Part shown: positions 1 to 11,318 of the stretch, one piece after another
How the letters are laid out: each line of letters begins with the position of its first letter
How positions within the stretch are numbered: position 1 is the first letter of the stretch
NCBI GenBank assembly: GCA_963966185.1
Contig: CAWZYM010000093.1
Coordinates: 7,501 to 71,500, forward strand
From: Rhabditoides inermis
Taxonomy: Eukaryota; Nematoda; Chromadorea; Rhabditida; Rhabditidae
DNA: 64,000 nt
Direction of reading: 5' to 3'
The notes under the pieces: model-generated
The model's database searches: none
What the model saw: the letters and a program-made list of their open reading frames with translations, nothing else
What the model was told of the DNA's origin: nothing
Translations under genes and position numbers: made by a program

Positions 1-311
1 GCTGTCTAATGCGTTCCTACCATTCCTCCCTCTCCCTCCCTCCCTCCCTCCCTCCCTCTCTCTCCCTCCCTCTCTCTCATTCAGCAGATTACTAGGCCGG
101 ATATGTATTCTGGTTGTGCCTTCGGATCCTCCTTCTTATTTTCCTCCTCCTCCTTCTGTCTCCATTCCGGATAATTTGCACTCCTCCCCCTTTTTTGCCC
201 GACTCTCTGTTCTCGCCAATTTATACATAGTCGCTCGCGGACCGTGATATTACCCATCCGACTCTTCCAGTCATGTATTGATCGTGTGCTGAGTATCACA
301 TTGTCTACACG

Positions 312-424
312 ATGGAGTGGCGTCGTCTGGGTTGTTGCGGTGTGGCGGAGCGATGTCAGGAGCGTCTGCGAATCCTGCTCGACAAAGTCTGGCCGGTCGA
401 CGAGAAAGAAAAGTCGCCGACTAT
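312..424 (+). CDS. Candidate exon, unrecognised product
   Basis: An ATG at 312 opens 37 codons rich in charged residues (reads MEWRRLGCCG... RILLDKVWPVDEKEKSPT) and ends at a good donor, GTGAGT, at 425. Base composition is more GC-rich than the surrounding CT tracts. No family was recognised and no partner exon was found. It could be a 5' exon of an unrelated transcript or a chance ORF. Confidence 0.22.
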
Positions 425-568
425 GTGAGTACTCGGAGAGTTCGAAAGTGCGCCGCTCGCTGCGAACCCTTTCATTCATTTTTCCCGCGTTCCTGATGTG
501 TGTAAAAGCCTACCCCTTTTCTACTGATCTCTTGAGTGTCTCGGATATGATTGATGTTCTTTCCGCAA

Positions 569-625
<57 letters not shown>

Positions 626-746
626 CTTATCTCGCGCTATATCTGACGTATCATCAATGTTTTTCGATCCCTCTTCCGTAACCATTCTCCGGAGACTAAT
701 CAAATCACGGGGAGTGAGAATGGGTTGACCTTATCACATTATGGAA

Positions 747-797
<51 letters not shown>

Positions 798-1379
798 GTT
801 TCTCTATCTAATTCCCTCTATGTCTCTTTCTCTCTCATTCTCTCTCTTTGATCACACAAACGTGCAACACAAAAAAAATGGATTGTATATTTTTGGTAGC
901 GTTTTTTTTTGGTGACAGGACTCTGTGACAAGGCAGACACGGAGACGGACCATATTTGGACAAACATGGGACCTCTCACCCCCCCCCTCTCCCCTCTCTC
1001 TCACCTCTCCTATTGAATCAGCTTCTGCGGTGCGAGAGAACGGAAAGAAGAGGGATTATCCCTGGGGCAACTTATAGGTGTGTAAAGCCATTGGTACAAT
1101 GACCACAAACATGTGACTTCTCTCCCTGTTCCTCTCTTCTTTCTGTCTCTCTGTCTCTCTTTTCCTGTCTCTCTCCCCCCCATTTTTCGCAAAACCCCAC
1201 CATATCTAGTGTGAATGCGGCGCTCTCTCTCTGTTTCATCCTCGCTCTTTTGCAAATAGATCCGATTTCCCTCTCCGCGCACTCTCTCCCTCTGTTTTCC
1301 CGCCACACACACAATTCATTTTTATCGTCCCGTACCCATATATGCATCGGGTTTCTTCTTTCCCCGATTCTCTCCCTCT

Positions 1380-1419
<40 letters not shown>

Positions 1420-1511
1420 CTCGCAACCCATTCTGTAGTATGGGTATGCGGCGATCCGTCATTGTGGAGTGAGGCCGTTGTAGAGAGTAGCTGATTGCAG
1501 CGGATGCCCCT

Positions 1512-1554
<43 letters not shown>

Positions 1555-1979
1555 AAAAGAGAGAGGGAGAACAACGCGTCTGTATCTACTAGAGAGAGAG
1601 AGCGCGTCGCGTGAAGAGAGCGCTTCCTCCCATCCTCTCTCAACCCACCAAATCCGATTTATCAAAACACATCACCACTCTCTCGCGACTCTACGAGAGC
1701 ATCGAAGAGAATGGACACACGCGCACATTAGCATATCGATGACGTCATCGGAAATGGATAGGTTTCTTGCCCTGAGGGCTCATATGCATATGTGCGTGAG
1801 TGTGTCGATTGGCTGGCGCATTTGGAGGGTGCCAAATGGGATAAGCGCTTGTTCGACCAGGCTCCGCCCACATTGTCGGGAAGAGCGGCCGCTTCTCTCG
1901 TCAGCTGTTTAGTGTTTTCCGCCGAATGCTACTCACTTGAATTCACATGCTCAAGTTCGCGGTCGGACCGTGGGCGCAG

Positions 1980-2104
1980 AAGCAGTACAGGGGGTCCCAG
2001 GCTGGGGACCACCTGGACCTTGCCGGCAAGCCTCCGCCGCCGCCAGTCCGCCACTTTCCGACCGTCCGAGTGGACTATTACGCGACCGCGCCCCGCAGAC
2101 AACG
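1980..2104 (+). CDS. Candidate proline-rich linker exon
   Basis: A GC-rich stretch between an AG at 1978-1979 and a possible GC-type donor (GCGAGT) at 2105. One frame reads through a proline-rich segment, GKPPPPPVRHFPTVRVDYY, which would suit a FERM-PDZ linker. The splice sites are weak and no homology is visible; may be non-coding. Confidence 0.2.
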
Positions 2105-2501
2105 GCGAGTGTTTTTTTTCCGCTGTTGTTTTGCCCTCCCTTGTCTTCACGTCCATTTTAAATGTTGAAATACTCTCTCTTTACTTTCGCATTAGTTGAC
2201 GTGGGACATGGTCTGTCTTGCCTCCACTATTGCTTTTACGTACTATGAAGCATATCCTGAAACTGTATCACTAGTTTTTTCGTACACGTGTCTGCATTTA
2301 CGATTAGTTTCCGTTCAGCGGCGTACACTCTATTGATTTGATAATATCACACATGTCCGGGCCTGTTATCAGTTGATTCATGGCGGTTTGATGGGGTGTG
2401 ACGACGGGAATGCAATTCAAGAGTCCTCGTCTATGAGCCATAACATGTCTCGATTGTCTCGCGTGAGAAAAGGAGAGGGGGAAAGGAGAGAGAGAGAGAG
2501 A

Positions 2502-2546
<45 letters not shown>

Positions 2547-3057
2547 AGCAATTTCTCCACTACACCAACAATGCAATGTAATCCGGGATTAGAGTGATTG
2601 CCTCTCGCCCTTATCTTGTGACCAATCTCGGACCGCATCTCTCTCTCTCCTCTCTCTCCTCTCTCTCTCTCTCCCTCCCTCCCTCCCTCCTCCCTCCCTC
2701 CCTCTCTCCCTCTATCTCTCTTCGGGAGGTACTCTACCTCTACACTAATCTCGAGCTAGTGTTGTTATTGCATTTGGTGCATGTGTTTTCGATGGCCTCA
2801 GGCGGAAGCTTCATCAGATGATGCAGAGTGCTTGTTTTCCAGAGAGGGAAGGTGAGAGATAGAGAGAGAGAGAGGGAGGGAGGGAGTGAGAGGAAAAGTA
2901 GTATGTTTGCGGGATCATGGCTTGCCGTGTTACAGCAATATCCGCCTGAGAGTTGTCGCTTGGCGTTGACTGATTGACAGAGGTATTTCAAAGTGATCGG
3001 TGGTCAAAGACGAAGAAGAGGGAGTGGCTACCGCTACCGCAACCCCTCTAGCATCCC

Positions 3058-3096
<39 letters not shown>

Positions 3097-4284
3097 GAGG
3101 GGGATAGAGAGAGACGCGCACGTGCTGTATCGTTGCGATACCTGCCCTTATGTTTGCCGTATATCAAAAACCGCATTTCAAGTTGAGTGAGAGAGAGTGG
3201 AGTGTTTGCATTGATATTGATTCCAAGACGTTTCGTCACTTTCCTTCCAGCAGTCTTCCCGGAGACCATTACTAATTCACGTTCGCTCTCTTTGAACTGT
3301 CCATTCTCTCTCTCTCTCTCTCTCTCTCTCATCTCTCTCTCTTCCCTCCAGAATAGTACATTACTATTGTATCCGAGTGAACCCTACATCAACTCCCCCG
3401 CATGACTCTTGTACTTTTTCAATTCAATCGAATGCTAACCGATTCATGTGATAGTTCTTATAATAATTGGCATTTTAATGAGTCGTTTTCATTGTGTATA
3501 CGGCGTTCTTTCGCCCTCGGGGAGATTAGGTGTGTTCTCAAGTCTATGACGAACGGAAGAGAGATGGAGAGAGAGAGAGAAAGAGAAAGAGAGGGGGGGG
3601 GAGAGAGAGAGGGGAGAGAGAGGGAGAGAGAGAGGAGAGAGAGAGAGACAGATGGAGAGAAAGGAGGATTAGTTTTCAACACGGCTCGCCTTACTTTCTT
3701 CCCGCCTCTTCATTCTTTCCAGTATTAGTATTCTGTAATCTATGATTGATGATTTGATTTCATGCTAACTTTTTTCTTTGCTTCTTCTCACACTAATTCG
3801 AATTCGATGTAAAGAGCGAGCTTCGGAGAATTTGCAGAGAATCTGAGAATCCGTAGAATATCTGTATACTAAACGATTCTCTCTCTCTCCCTCCCCCCTT
3901 CCCTCACTCTCAGATTCACCGTTCTTTTCCTGGCTGCGGATTTCGATTGGGAGACTGTGTTGTTGTATCTAATCGCTTCCGTGTCTTGTGTATCTCTGCG
4001 CTCTCCTCCCTCCGACACTCTCGCTTTTCCTCACCCCCTCGTTCCTCCTCGATCCGCGCACTCTCTCGCGCCCGTCCGGTTGATACTCACTCTGTCAAGT
4101 GGCCGTCGAGCCGGTCCCGACGCTGCTTCTCTGCACCCCCACCAGCTACTCTGCGTGCCTGCCCCCTGTGTGAATGAATCTATCAAACTGATCTCTCCTC
4201 CCGGATTGATTAAACAATGAGAGTGATGTGACAATGTGTTTGTGTGTGGGTGGGAGACAATGGAATGCTGTGTGGTGTGAATAT

Positions 4285-4325
<41 letters not shown>

Positions 4326-4337
4326 TCTCTCTTTCAG

Positions 4338-4449
4338 TGAGTCTTCCGCGCCCTCCCTTCGACGCCGCGGCAGAGAGACGACCTTCGGCGTATCGCAGGA
4401 CGAAGCCAGTGGCAGCTGGCAGAATCCCGAGATGGCCATCCGAACACAG
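4338..4449 (+). CDS. Candidate linker exon of the PTPN4-like gene
   Basis: A CT-rich tract ends in TTTCAG at 4332-4337 and the segment closes at ACACAG|GTGATT (4449/4450). One frame is open and hydrophilic, ending SGSWQNPEMAIRTQ, in phase 0, compatible with the phase-0 exon at 5517. Splice-site context is good, but sequence similarity to the phosphatase family is not evident. Confidence 0.33.
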
Positions 4450-4810
4450 GTGATTGATTTATTGATTTATCGATTAGCTTGCAAACGAAAAAAAACTCAA
4501 AAGTCTCCGCTGCGATACATTGGTAATGAGCGTCACACGCACTTCCGGTGCGAATATCTGCCAATCGGTGAGCGGATCTCGCGCATCTCTGCGCTCTCTC
4601 CCGACCGCACACTCTCTCATGCTGCTTCTCCCTCTTCTCTGCGCGCACTCTCTCCCTCGGTGAGGGGACCGGTCCCTCCCTCTATCTCTCTCGCCATTGG
4701 TCCGCCCCAGCCACCAGTTGCGCCGTCGGCTTCTCGCCTCTTCCAATCGATTATTGATTGATTCTATTGATTGATTACCGGGATCTGTGCTCTGTGTATT
4801 GATGCCCGAG

Positions 4811-4861
4811 AAGCCGCTGCGATGCGTGAACGTATCGAAGCGACTGGCTGAGTGGGAGAAG
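4811..4861 (+). CDS. Candidate short exon, KPL...EWE motif
   Basis: Between an AG at 4809-4810 and a weak donor (AAG|GTCATT) lie 17 codons reading KPLRCVNVSKRLAEWEK. Vertebrate PTPN4 has a KPL-x-KL-x-D-W-E motif just after the FERM region, so this may be its counterpart. The similarity is short and the donor is weak. Confidence 0.3.
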
Positions 4862-5152
4862 GTCATTTGCTTATTTATTTATTTAACTTTCAAATTGGGA
4901 TTTTGTCAATCAAAACAAAGTGATTATTTTTGAACGCTTTATGCATACTGTAGTTTATTTAGCATGTGACTCGGCGCAACAGCGAGCTATATTTGTCTTC
5001 AAATCTACAAGAGTTTGGCGCGCGAGAGTGTGTGGTCGAGCGGAGAGAGCGCGCAGAGAAGCTATGGTGTTCTCGGAAAAGCGCAAACCTACAAATACTC
5101 GAGACGCGGAATAGAGTCTCCCCTCTCTCTCTTTTCTTCTCCCCCTCCCTCT

Positions 5153-5228
<76 letters not shown>

Positions 5229-5516
5229 GAGGTGCGCACTCTTGTCCTCGACTGACAAGCTGTCAAGCAGTGTGAGTGGAAATCTGGTTGAACTTCGCGG
5301 GGTGACGCGATCCCAAAGCGAACACCTGCGAATCGATTGCACAAAAGAAAAGAAATCTAATCAATCGATATTTTCGTCGTAATAATATATTGGGTAGAAG
5401 TCAGTTTCACTTTTGATGAGAAATGAGCAGTTCAGTGTAATCACACGATTACAGTATCACCTATAACGATTACGGTAGTGGTTAGTGGTTACGGTAACTG
5501 AGTACGGTATGTTCAG

Positions 5517-6455
5517 GCGTGCGCGTCGTCGGCTGCCGGAGTGCATCGCGGTTCGTCAGCCGTTCCCCCGGCAGGCACGCGAAAATCATTGGCCAATGGG
5601 TACGACCGGCCGGGCAGCTACGCAGCCAGCAACGCGGGCACCTACGCAGCTAATGGCGGGAGCGGCTACGCAGCGAGTAATGGAGGCAGCTACGCCGCCG
5701 CGCCGCACCAGCCGAATGGCTACTCGAACGGCTATCAAACGGTCAGTGTTTCATAAAAGCTTGGGGTAATTTGAAGTATTTCTAAGGCAAATCGGATTCG
5801 AAAGGCATTTCGGGAGTAGTGAGAAGGAACGGAATATTGAGTCCTAGAAATTGGATTGAATGGATATCGCAGCCGGAAAACCAAGTATCAGCGAATCAGC
5901 GTATCAGAGTATATCCAACATTTCGGCACTAGACGCTTGTCATTCATCAGGAATAGACAGAACACACCTACAATAACAAATAAGCATAGTTTTTTTTTCC
6001 AGAACGGCTTTCACAATGGCGGGAACAGCGTGCAGAGATTCGCCGTGGCTCCGAGGCAGTCGCCCAGGTTGAGCAACGCCGCGTCGAACTCGCCAAGGAG
6101 CTCCGTGGCAAGGTGAGAGAGAGGGAGGGAGAAAGAGAGAGAGAAGAGAGAGAGAAGAGAGAAAGAGGAAGAGAGGGAGAGAGGGAGAGAGGGAAGTATG
6201 AAGAATAGAGAGATAATCAGATCAGCTGGCCGCTCCTGACTCTAGTCTTATCACACTTGAGAATGCCGCGTTCCCGGTATGGTAGTATGCAATTTGCCAT
6301 GTGCTTCTCTATCTATCGTCCACTTCCGCCAATGACGTCATGATATTTCATTGCGATACCGGGAAGACAATGATTTCTATTTCGATCGTGTTCTTATCGG
6401 GACAGTGAACAGTGTCTCGGAACGGTGACTCTCTCGTTTTTACTTTTCCCTTTTC

Positions 6456-6497
<42 letters not shown>

Positions 6498-7279
6498 ATT
6501 CCTCTCTCCTCACTTTCCGAGAAGCAATTTATGCGTGGCCTCGGCAAAAATGCCGCGGCCGCTGCCCGCTTCTCGTTTTAATTAGGAGTGATTCGGGATT
6601 CCGGGAATCGTCTCGCAAACTCTGGGCGGGGCCTGGAAGATATAAACCCCGTGACCTCTCTCCTTTCACGAGCGCGGTTCTCTGTATCCACACCTTTCCG
6701 AGGATATAAGAGCCTTTCAAATGTTTCTGCGCTTCTTTATTCATTCCCGGTTTTGTAGTTGACGCTGTTTCTTGGAAGAGAGAGGGAGAGAGAAAGAGAA
6801 AAAGATAAAGAGAGGGGGAGAGAGAGAGAGACGGCTATCTCTTTCAGTCACTCATCCCTGCATCAGCCGCAGTCTCCGCCGTCTCCGACAAGACATAGAA
6901 GGTCTCCGCACAGCAAGTCTGTCTCCCCGATAGAAGACGCCCTCGTCACAGTCAGAATGCGACCGGACGCGCAGGGCCGATTCGGATTCAACGTCAAGGT
7001 ATGAACATACATTTTTTGGCCGTGCGCCAAGCCGCAGCGCGTGGTTCGTGAACACGCGACGCGGCCTGCGCGCTCTTTTTACTTTCTTGAGTGTCTGACT
7101 TGCAAGAAGAGAGATAGAGAATGTGTCAACAAAATCGATTCGATCAATTGTATCAATCAATAATTCGATATTTGCAGGGTGGCGCGGATCAGAACTACCC
7201 AGTGATCGTCTCCCGAGTGGCTGCTGGGTCGTCGGCCGACAAATGCTATCCCCGGTTGAACGAAGGAGACCAGGTAGGA

Positions 7280-7344
<65 letters not shown>

Positions 7345-8344
7345 GAGAAAGAGAGAGGAGGGGAGGGAGAGAAAAGGAAATTTGAACTACGTCACATCGT
7401 TTCTTGTGCTCTTTCTTGATTGCCTGTACATCTGTGCTTTTAATCGCGTACTTATAATTGCGAGAGAGCGAGAGAGCGAGAAAGAAGAAGAGGAAACTAC
7501 GTCATTCCGTGTTTAATAAAACGGCACGTGTAGCTTATCTCACAATCACGATAGACAAAGCTTTGCGTCAGTACAAATGAGACACTAATCACCTAAAGAA
7601 AGAGAGAGAGAGAGTGGAGAGAGAGAGTGGAGAGAGAGAGAGAGGGGGGGAGAATATTGCCTCCAGGTCCTCATGATCAACGGCCGCGACGTCTCCGACA
7701 TGTCGCACGACCAAGTCGTCGCGTTCATCCGATCTGCTAGGGAGGTGCGTATTTTCATAATTATCTATACTTATGTATGTGTCGTGCCATAATCTTCTTT
7801 CAACCTTCTTACCTCCGCAGAGTACTTATAAGTCTCTTAAATCGGGAACTACCTTGTTGCGAGAATAGAAGTGCAACTATAGTTCCATTCTCGCAATGCG
7901 TATGAGGCAATAGCGTGCGGTACCAGCAAGTCAGATAGTCAGACGATTAGGTATGCGAGCTGCAAGTAGGCAATGCGAGACGTCATATCACACGCAATTA
8001 ATCTTTTGTTATCACGTTACTCATTCAGTCTCTTGACACTTCTGAACTTGTTGACGTGATATGCGACCTGATAAGATATAACTTCCCACACATTTTTCTA
8101 TACTGAATATTTGTGCGGTGCTAACGCTACTGCATCGAATCGAGGAACCAATATGTGTTTTCACTAAAAACTAGTCCAACTCGCGCAACTCAACCCGCAA
8201 CAACGAACGACGAACGCGCGTAGATAAAACCTTACTCTATACCCTTATTTGTCTGGCTATGTAACAATCGATATTTATATACTCAGAGCTGATGTAGTAC
8301 TGCATATTACACATATAAGTAATGATACTGCATCGAATCGAGGC

Positions 8345-8383
<39 letters not shown>

Positions 8384-9283
8384 TACTCTATATCTTCATC
8401 TCCTACAGGTGCCGGGCGCACAGCTGGAGCTGACGATCCGACCGAACGTGTATCGACTGGGCGACTCGCTGGACGAGCCCTCGCAGTCGCTGCCGGCACC
8501 CGCCACTGCCAGGGTCGGGGACAGCGTGCCCCGCAGCGACCGACTAGCACACGCGCTCCGACTCATAGAGGACAGTCTGCGCACAGGCAAGGGCGTCGAG
8601 CAGTTTGAGGTGAGTAGGGGGGGGAGAGGGAGGGAGGGAGGGAAGGAGGGAAGGAGGGAGGGAGAGAGGGAGGGAGGGAGGGAGGGAGGGAGGGAGGGAG
8701 GGAGGGAGAGAGGGAGGGAGGGAGGGAGGGAGGGAGAGAGAGAGAGAGGGAGGGAGGGAGGGAGGGAAGGAGGGAGGGAGAGAGGGAGGGAGGGAGGGAG
8801 GGAGGGAGGGAGGGAGGGAGGGAGGGAGAGAGAGAGAGAGGGAGGGAGGGAGGGAGGGAAGGAGGGAGGGAGAGAGGGAGGGAGGGAGGGAGGGAGGGAG
8901 GGAGGGAGGGAGGGAGAGAGAGAGAGAGAGAGAGGGAGGGAGGGAGGGAAGGAGGGAGGGAGAGAGGGAGGGAGGGAGGGAGGGAGGGAGGGAGGGAGGG
9001 AGGGAGAGAGAGAGAGAGAGAGGGAGGGAGGGAGGGAGGGAGGGAGGGAGAGAGAGAGGGAGGGAGGGAGGGAGGGAGGGAGGGAGGGAGGGAGGGAGGG
9101 AGGGAGGGAGGGAGAGAGAGAGAGAGGGAGGGAGGGAGGGAGACACCGAGTGATTGCAGATGTTGTACCGCAAGAAGCCCGGGCTCACGATGAACGACTG
9201 TCGCACGCAAGCCAATATTAACAAGAACAGGTGGGCGGATGTGACTGTCTGGTCTCTCTCTAATTTGCTCTCTCTCTCTCTTC

Positions 9284-9314
<31 letters not shown>

Positions 9315-9438
9315 TCTTCCTCTCTCTCATCCCCCTCCTACAGATACCGTGACGTGTGTCCCTATGACGCGACCCGAGTGATTCTCAACAAAGCGCCGAG
9401 CGGTGACTACATCAACGCCAGCTTTGTCAACGTGGGTG

Positions 9439-9478
<40 letters not shown>

Positions 9479-10643
9479 ACCTCTCCCTCTCTCTAGATGG
9501 ACATCCCTTCGTCCGGCATCGTCAACCGCTACATTGCGTGTCAGGGCCCGCTGGCACACACCTGTGCTGACTTCTGGTGAGTAGACTTTGAATTTGACGT
9601 TTGAAATACGACAACATATTATTGAATGAGTGATTGCATCAATTCGGCCACATGAGCTGCAGTATTGATTGATTATCGACCGATTATCGATTGGCTCGTC
9701 AGGATGATGGCGTGGGAGCAGCTGTGTACGACGATCGTCATGCTGACGACGACGGTGGAACGAGGCAGGGTGAAGTGTCACCAGTACTGGCCCCGGCTGC
9801 ACGACTCCACCGACTACGGACGGCTCAACGTCACTTGCGTCAAGGTGAGCAGAGATGGTCTGATCCCCTTGGCAAGACGCCAAGCCGCAGCGCGCCGACT
9901 TCGAACACGCGACGCGGCCTGCGCTCTCTTCTCGATTTGAAAAGAGACGTAGAGGGCGCGTATTGGACTGTACATACTCGTACAGATGCGAGAGAAAGAA
10001 AAACATTGATTTCAGGACCGCGAGACGCCGAACTGCAGCTACCGCGAGTTCACGGTGCGGGACCGGCAGTCGGGCGAGGAGAGGCGCGTCTCGCAGATGC
10101 AGTACTCGGCGTGGCCCGACCACGGAGTCCCCGACGACCCCAAACACTTCATAGAGTTTGTCGACGAGGTGAGCGGAGCAGTCACCCCCTCTCTCCCTTT
10201 CTCCTCTCCCAGTCACAGTCCTGTTAGACTGTCCATGTGGATGCACAATCTTTGTCTATTCGATGTGATCAGTGATAGTGGAATTCTCTATCAAGTAATC
10301 ATTGATAACGTTGCAGGTTCGTCGGGCGCGCGCCGGCAGCGTGGAGCCGATCATCGTGCACTGTTCGGCGGGCATCGGTCGGACGGGCGTGCTGATTCTG
10401 ATGGAGACGGCCGCCTGTCTGGTGGAGGCGAACGAGCCCGTCTACCCCCTTGACATCGTGCGCACCATGCGAGACCAGCGCGCCATGGCCATACAGACTC
10501 CCGTGCGTGGGGAATTATCGATTATTGATTCATTGATTGAGTTTATTGGTTTTCAGGGTCAATACACGTTCGTGTGCGAGTCGATTCTGCGCGCGTATAA
10601 CGATGGAGTGATCAGGCCGCTGGCTGAGTATCAGAAGCGATAG
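5517..10643 (+). CDS. PTPN4-like: PTPN4/PTPN3-like protein tyrosine phosphatase, 3' thirteen exons (PDZ + PTP)
   Basis: Non-receptor tyrosine phosphatase that removes phosphate from phosphotyrosine through a cysteinyl intermediate. Exons: 5517-5741, 6003-6112, 6848-6998, 7178-7273, 7667-7744, 8409-8609, 9160-9230, 9344-9431, 9497-9576, 9703-9844, 10016-10168, 10317-10502, 10557-10643. All junctions are GT-AG, phases agree, and the 1668 nt give 555 codons plus stop. Residues 1-140 are a Ser/Gly/Tyr-rich linker; about 142-233 form a PDZ domain (carboxylate loop [10 protein letters not shown], then [21 protein letters not shown]). The PTP domain is about 288-550: NKNRYRD substrate motif, [15 protein letters not shown] with the general acid at Asp449, [10 protein letters not shown] with catalytic Cys481 (10362-10364) and its Arg, and QTPGQY as Q-loop. 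The order PDZ then PTP, and YRKKPG before the catalytic domain, mark the PTPN4/PTPN3 (fly Ptpmeg) group. The usual N-terminal FERM domain is not seen; the first exon could alternatively begin at 5575. Confidence 0.9.
7024..7076. repeat. GC-rich palindromic intronic repeat, copy 1
   Basis: About 50 bp in the intron after exon 6848-6998. It shares two blocks, GCCAAGCCGCAGCGCG and ACACGCGACGCGGCCTGCGC, with 9876-9928. The blocks are partly complementary, so each copy can fold into a hairpin. Looks like a small dispersed repeat; family unknown. Confidence 0.6.
7277..7365. repeat. (GA)n microsatellite in intron
   Basis: GAGA/GAAA tract starting just 3 bp past the donor of exon 7178-7273, so almost the whole 5' end of this intron is purine. 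Confidence 0.9.
8615..9143. repeat. (GGGA)n minisatellite, about 0.53 kb, in PTP-gene intron
   Basis: Runs of GGGA broken by GGAA and GAGA variants, filling nearly the whole intron between exons 8409-8609 and 9160-9230. The G-rich strand is the coding (RNA) strand, with hundreds of GGG triplets one base apart, which permits G-quadruplex formation. Blocks of GAGAGAGA recur every 80-120 bp, giving a higher-order periodicity. Confidence 0.95.
9263..9330. repeat. (CT)n tract forming an intron polypyrimidine tract
   Basis: CT microsatellite ending 10-15 bp before the acceptor of exon 9344-9431; it doubles as the polypyrimidine tract. A similar tract at 9440-9478 precedes exon 9497-9576. Confidence 0.9.
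9876..9928. repeat. GC-rich palindromic intronic repeat, copy 2
   Basis: Second copy of the repeat at 7024-7076, in the intron following exon 9703-9844; the inner loop differs while both arms are kept. Confidence 0.6.
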
Positions 10644-10656
10644 AAGGGACGCAATC

Positions 10657-10705
10657 TCTATCTCTCTCTATCTCTCTCTCTCCCTCTCTCTCTATCTCTC
10701 TCTCG
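10657..10705. repeat. (CT)n tract in 3' UTR
   Basis: CT/CTAT microsatellite 14 bp after the phosphatase stop codon, inside the presumed 3' UTR. Confidence 0.85.
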
Positions 10706-10875
10706 CAGCTTGCGAGGAAAAAGAGTAATCTAGGAAAGAGAGAACCACCCGCCTATAGATTGTTTTACTTCGATTGCGTGATGTTTGGTTACTTGTACAT
10801 AATATGCCAAAATGATGATGATGAATTCTATGATTACACATTTGTTTGCTCTCACACACAGTACGAGATATTACA

Positions 10876-10881
10876 AATAAA
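10876..10881 (+). promoter_or_regulatory. Poly(A) signal AATAAA of the PTPN4-like gene
   Basis: Canonical AATAAA 233 bp downstream of the stop codon at 10641-10643, followed by TG-rich sequence near 10890-10900. Confidence 0.7.
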
Positions 10882-10962
10882 GATTTAATTATGAGTGTGT
10901 TGTGATGAATTTAATCAATTTCGATGTATCGCTAGCTACAAAAACAAGATATCTGGGTAATT

Positions 10963-10981
10963 ACGCTCCCGGGAAGGTTCG
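10963..10981 (-). other. 19-bp fragment identical to the 3' end of the array tRNA-Asn
   Basis: ACGCTCCCGGGAAGGTTCG matches exactly the discriminator, acceptor strand and half of the T arm of the tRNA-Asn genes in the array, 5 kb before the array begins. It lacks the TGG expected of a retroelement primer-binding site, so a piece of a tRNA gene is more likely than a PBS. The rest of 10900-11318 shows nothing recognisable. Confidence 0.5.
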
Positions 10982-11318
10982 CGAGCAAGTTGTGGAAGTG
11001 AAGACATTGTGCGGTTGCCGTGCAGAGCGCTCAGTGTTCCACAGGTTAACGTTCCACAACAAAATGAGTATTACTAACAATAAGGTAGTATGCACGAGAG
11101 TAGCAGGCGGAGAAGTGCGTGTGGGTAAGGCATTCGAAAAGTCAACGACGTCAATAGTTGTAAAGATTTATTGGAGTGGCCAATAGAACAAAAGTTGAAA
11201 GTGAGCGGCACTGAACTGTATTACTGACATATTACTGTAATACTGCGAGGGAAAGAGCTATATAGAGAGATCATAGAAGCTTCTGGAATGATCGGACGAA
11301 CGTGAGCGAGATGAGTAA

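Larger units (their letters stand above)
1..5516. other. Microsatellite-rich region, no confident gene
   Basis: Dominated by (CT)n, (GA)n and (CCCT)n tracts, the largest at about 570-630, 749-797, 1381-1416, 1518-1571, 2483-2543, 2638-2725, 3059-3092, 3305-3345, 3561-3662, 4286-4335 and 5118-5226. It lies upstream of the recognisable phosphatase exons and probably holds introns and linker exons of the same gene. I found no sequence resembling the FERM domain expected N-terminal of the PDZ domain. Four weak exon candidates are listed separately. Confidence 0.6.

Noticed and set aside
5231..5270. Possible micro-exon between a CT tract and GTGAGTGG
   Set aside because: Frames without a stop do not match the phase of neighbouring exons.
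1..5400. Many ORFs with SLSLSL or REREREER stretches
   Set aside because: Translations of (CT)n/(GA)n microsatellites without splice or homology support.
8544..9224. Long ORFs of RE/GR or SLPP repeats
   Set aside because: Translations of the (GGGA)n minisatellite in every frame; intronic.
10963..10981. Primer-binding site of an LTR retrotransposon using tRNA-Asn
   Set aside because: A PBS should start TGG (complement of CCA) before the acceptor complement; here the flank is ATT, and no LTRs were seen.
10902..11186. 94-codon + strand ORF after the phosphatase poly(A) site
   Set aside because: No recognisable domain, ordinary base composition, and it contains the tRNA-Asn fragment; probably chance.
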